Shown piece by piece: positions 14,068 to 16,644 of a DNA stretch of 16,644 bases (the stretch's first letter is position 1; every line of letters begins with the position of its first letter). The notes below the pieces were generated by a model, which ran no database searches, was not told the DNA's origin, and was given only the letters and a program-made list of their open reading frames with translations. The DNA comes from Bacteroides sp. (GTDB lineage: Bacteria; Bacteroidota; Bacteroidia; Bacteroidales; GCA-2748055): NCBI GenBank assembly GCA_011048475.1, contig DSDZ01000396.1, positions 1 to 16,644 on the forward strand. Reading direction: 5' to 3'. The position numbers and the translations under genes are program-made.

Positions 14068-16644
14068 ATGACAGATTTCGACGATACTGCTTTTGATGCA
14101 ACGGGCGCCCAGGACCATCCCGGAGAAGAGGTGAAGATCACCCACCTCACCGGGATGTATGAGGACTATTTCATCGACTACGCATCCTATGTGATCCTGG
14201 AACGTGCCGTTCCGCACATCATCGACGGACTGAAGCCGGTCCAGCGGCGTATCCTTCATGCCATGAAACGGATGGATGACGGCAGGTACAACAAAGTGGC
14301 GAATATCATCGGAAGCACCATGCAGTTCCATCCCCACGGCGATGCATCCATCGGGGATGCACTGGTCCAGCTCGGCCAGAAAGAGCTGCTGGTCGACACC
14401 CAGGGGAACTGGGGAAACATTTATACGGGCGACGGGGCCGCAGCGCCCAGGTACATCGAAGCCCGCCTTTCAAAGTTCGCCAATGAGGTGCTCTTCAACC
14501 CGAAGACCACCGAGTGGAAGCTGTCGTACGACGGCCGGAACAAGGAGCCGGTCACCCTCCCGGTGAAATTCCCCCTCCTGCTTGCATTGGGCGCGGAGGG
14601 GATCGCGGTGGGCCTCTCTTCAAAGATCCTTCCCCACAACTTCAATGAACTGATCGATGCATCCATCAGGTACCTGGAGGGAAAACCGTTCGAACTGTTT
14701 CCTGATTTTCCTACCGGGGGACTGGCCGAGGTAAGCAGGTATAACGACGGGGTGCGGGGAAGCACCATCAGGGTCAGGGCGAAAATTGAAAAACTGGACA
14801 ATAAATCCCTGGTGATCCGTGACCTGCCTTACGGACGAACCACGCTGAATCTGATCGAATCCATTGTCAAGGCAACCGAGAAAGGGAAGATCAAGATCAG
14901 GAAGATCGACGACAACACGGCCGAACGTGTGGAGATCGTGGTGCATCTTGCGCCCAATGTGTCCTCCGACAAGACCATCGATGCGCTCTATGCCTTCACC
15001 GACTGCGAGGTGCCCATCTCGCCCAACTGCTGCGTGATTGAAAACGGCAAACCCAGGTTCGTGGGAGTCAGCGATGTATTGCGGATCAATACGGACCATA
15101 CCAAGGAGCTGCTCAAACAGGAGCTGGAGATCAGGCTGGAGGAACTGCAGGAGGAGTGGCACCTCTCCTCCCTTGAAAAGATTTTTATTGAGAAGCGGAT
15201 CTACAGGGACATCGAAGAGTGTGAAACCTGGGAGAGCGTGATCGAGACCATTGACAAAGGGCTCGAACCTTACAAAAAACTGTTGCTCCGAGAAGTCACC
15301 CGGGACGACATCATCAAGCTGACAGAGATCAAGATCAAACGCATTTCCAGATACGACGTCCTCCGGGCCGACGAACACATCAGGTCGCTGGAGAAGGAGA
15401 TGGAGGAGGTGAAGAACCACCTGGCCCACCTGGTGGAATACACCATCAACTACTTCAGGCAGATCCGGAAAAAATACGGGAGCGGACAGGAGCGGAAGAC
15501 GGAACTGAGGAGCTTTGCCAACATTGAAGCCACCAAGGTGGTTGCGGCCAACCAGAAGCTTTACATGAATGCAAAGGACGGGTTTATCGGAACAGGCCTC
15601 AAAAAGGATGAGTATGTCTGTGACTGTTCGGATATTGACGACATTGTCGTTTTCATGAAAGACGGGAACTTCATCGTCACCAAGGTCTCAGAGAAGCAGT
15701 TCATCGGGAAGGACATCATCCATGCCTCCGTCTTTAAAAGAAATGACAGGCGGACCATTTACAACGTGGCTTATTATGACGGGAATACGGGAAATGTAAT
15801 GGTCAAGCGTGCCCCTGTGACGGGGATCACCCGGGACAGGACCTACCAGATCGCCAGGGAGCACAAGAATACCCGCATCCTTTATTTCAGCGCCAATCCC
15901 AACGGGGAGGCAGAGATCATCAAAGTCTACCTGAAACCCCGGCCCCGCCTTAAAAACACGGTTTTCGAATACGACTTTGCCGACCTGGCCATCAAAGGAA
16001 GGGCCGCCATGGGGAACATCCTCACCAAACATGCGGTTCAGAAGATCGTCATCAAGGAAAAAGGGATTTCCACCCTGGGTGGAAGGAAGATCTGGTTCGA
16101 TGAGGATGTCATGCGGCTGAATGTGGATGGCAGGGGCCGGTTCCTGGGTGAATTCTCGGGTGATGACAGGCTCCTGGTCATCACCAAATCTGGCCATTTC
16201 AGGACCACCAGCTTCGATCTGAGCAACCATTTCGAAGATGATGTATGGATCATTGAAAAATTCCGGCCCAAAAAGATCTGGTCGGCCGCCTATTACGATG
16301 CGGACCACGATTACTATTACGTGAAGCGGTTTCTCATTGAACCCACCGCAAAAACCGCCCGGTTCATTGGTGACAATCCCGAATCCCGGCTGATAAGGAT
16401 CACGGAAGTGGAATATCCGCGGCTGGAGCTGAAATTCGGCGGAAAGAACAAGGACCGGGATCCGGAGATCATTGAGGTGGCCGATTTTATCGGGGTGAAA
16501 AGCTACAGGGCCAGGGGAAAGCGCCTGTCCAGGTACGAGGTGAAGGTGATCGAGGAACTGGCGCCCCTGGAACAGGTCGAGGGACACCAGCCGGTCGTTC
16601 CGCCTCCCTCCGAAGGGGAGGAAGAACCTGATACACCCGAAGGA
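14068..16644 (+). CDS. parC: DNA topoisomerase IV subunit A (ParC), 3' end beyond window
   Basis: This is the DNA-cleaving subunit of topoisomerase IV; 859 codons are visible with no stop. The start is an ATG after an A-rich leader, 54 bp downstream of parE. The winged-helix/tower region begins LTGMYEDYFIDYASYVILER. The catalytic tyrosine is Tyr129 in PRYIEARLS. The helix equivalent to the quinolone-resistance region reads HPHGDASIGD (88-97), with Ala93 and Asp97 at the positions of GyrA Ser83 and Asp87. A long coiled-coil-like segment (RSLEKEMEEVKNHLAHLVEY) precedes the beta-pinwheel C-terminal domain. I see no canonical GyrA box (QRRGGKG) in the visible part, which supports ParC over GyrA. 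The last ~25 residues are Pro/Glu-rich and look like the start of an acidic tail, so the true end is probably close. Confidence 0.93.
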   Translation, partial: MTDFDDTAFDATGAQDHPGEEVKITHLTGMYEDYFIDYASYVILERAVPHIIDGLKPVQRRILHAMKRMDDGRYNKVANIIGSTMQFHPHGDASIGDALVQLGQKELLVDTQGNWGNIYTGDGAAAPRYIEARLSKFANEVLFNPKTTEWKLSYDGRNKEPVTLPVKFPLLLALGAEGIAVGLSSKILPHNFNELIDASIRYLEGKPFELFPDFPTGGLAEVSRYNDGVRGSTIRVRAKIEKLDNKSLVIRDLPYGRTTLNLIESIVKATEKGKIKIRKIDDNTAERVEIVVHLAPNVSSDKTIDALYAFTDCEVPISPNCCVIENGKPRFVGVSDVLRINTDHTKELLKQELEIRLEELQEEWHLSSLEKIFIEKRIYRDIEECETWESVIETIDKGLEPYKKLLLREVTRDDIIKLTEIKIKRISRYDVLRADEHIRSLEKEMEEVKNHLAHLVEYTINYFRQIRKKYGSGQERKTELRSFANIEATKVVAANQKLYMNAKDGFIGTGLKKDEYVCDCSDIDDIVVFMKDGNFIVTKVSEKQFIGKDIIHASVFKRNDRRTIYNVAYYDGNTGNVMVKRAPVTGITRDRTYQIAREHKNTRILYFSANPNGEAEIIKVYLKPRPRLKNTVFEYDFADLAIKGRAAMGNILTKHAVQKIVIKEKGISTLGGRKIWFDEDVMRLNVDGRGRFLGEFSGDDRLLVITKSGHFRTTSFDLSNHFEDDVWIIEKFRPKKIWSAAYYDADHDYYYVKRFLIEPTAKTARFIGDNPESRLIRITEVEYPRLELKFGGKNKDRDPEIIEVADFIGVKSYRARGKRLSRYEVKVIEELAPLEQVEGHQPVVPPPSEGEEEPDTPEG

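Noticed and set aside
15688..16587. 299-codon open frame on the minus strand, and a similar 269-codon one at 14620-15429
   Set aside because: Both are antisense to parC, whose conserved sequence is continuous on the plus strand. They are shadow frames.
1..16644. Insertion sequences, CRISPR arrays, tRNA or rRNA genes
   Set aside because: No transposase-like product, terminal repeats, spaced direct repeats or RNA-gene signatures were seen; intergenic space is too small for most of these.

Overview
This window comes from a member of the Bacteroidota with fairly high GC (about mid-50s % by eye). The evidence for the phylum is the outer-membrane gene set (STN-type TonB-dependent receptor, two DUF4249 lipoproteins, a barrel-less plug-domain protein), the Bacteroidota form of the parE-parC pair, A-rich rather than Shine-Dalgarno leaders, and a TANNTTTG-like -7 element. 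A class II HMG-CoA reductase next to a GYDIA-type GHMP kinase points to a lineage that makes isoprenoids by the mevalonate route, unlike Bacteroides and Porphyromonas. I cannot name a genus.

Layout. (1) 3-3583, + strand: a tight mevalonate operon. It holds the end of HMG-CoA reductase, a GYDIA-family GHMP kinase, diphosphomevalonate decarboxylase and mevalonate kinase. Junctions are TAATG, a 31-nt gap filled by a 12-codon mini-ORF, and ATGA. No classical phosphomevalonate kinase is visible, and the GYDIA-type kinase is the natural candidate for that step. (2) 3604-11196, - strand, convergent with block 1 across only 20 bp. In transcription order it encodes DUF4249 lipoprotein B, an unrecognised secreted protein, a 928-residue STN/TonB-dependent receptor, DUF4249 lipoprotein A, and a protein with an MG2-like N-terminus and an isolated plug domain. 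The last four overlap by 14, 14 and 4 bp. The set looks like an envelope uptake or assembly system of unknown substrate. (3) 11311-12057, + strand, divergent from block 2 across a 114-bp promoter region: a PlsC-type lysophosphatidate acyltransferase. (4) 12166 to the window end, + strand: parE followed by parC (topoisomerase IV), with parC running off the 3' edge.

Blocks 1, 3 and 4 are core metabolism and DNA topology. Block 2 is the accessory part and the best place to look for undescribed biology. No gene-free stretch exceeds 300 bases; the longest are 11197-11310 (114 bp) and 12058-12165 (108 bp), both with promoter-like elements. I saw no rRNA, tRNA, CRISPR array or insertion sequence.
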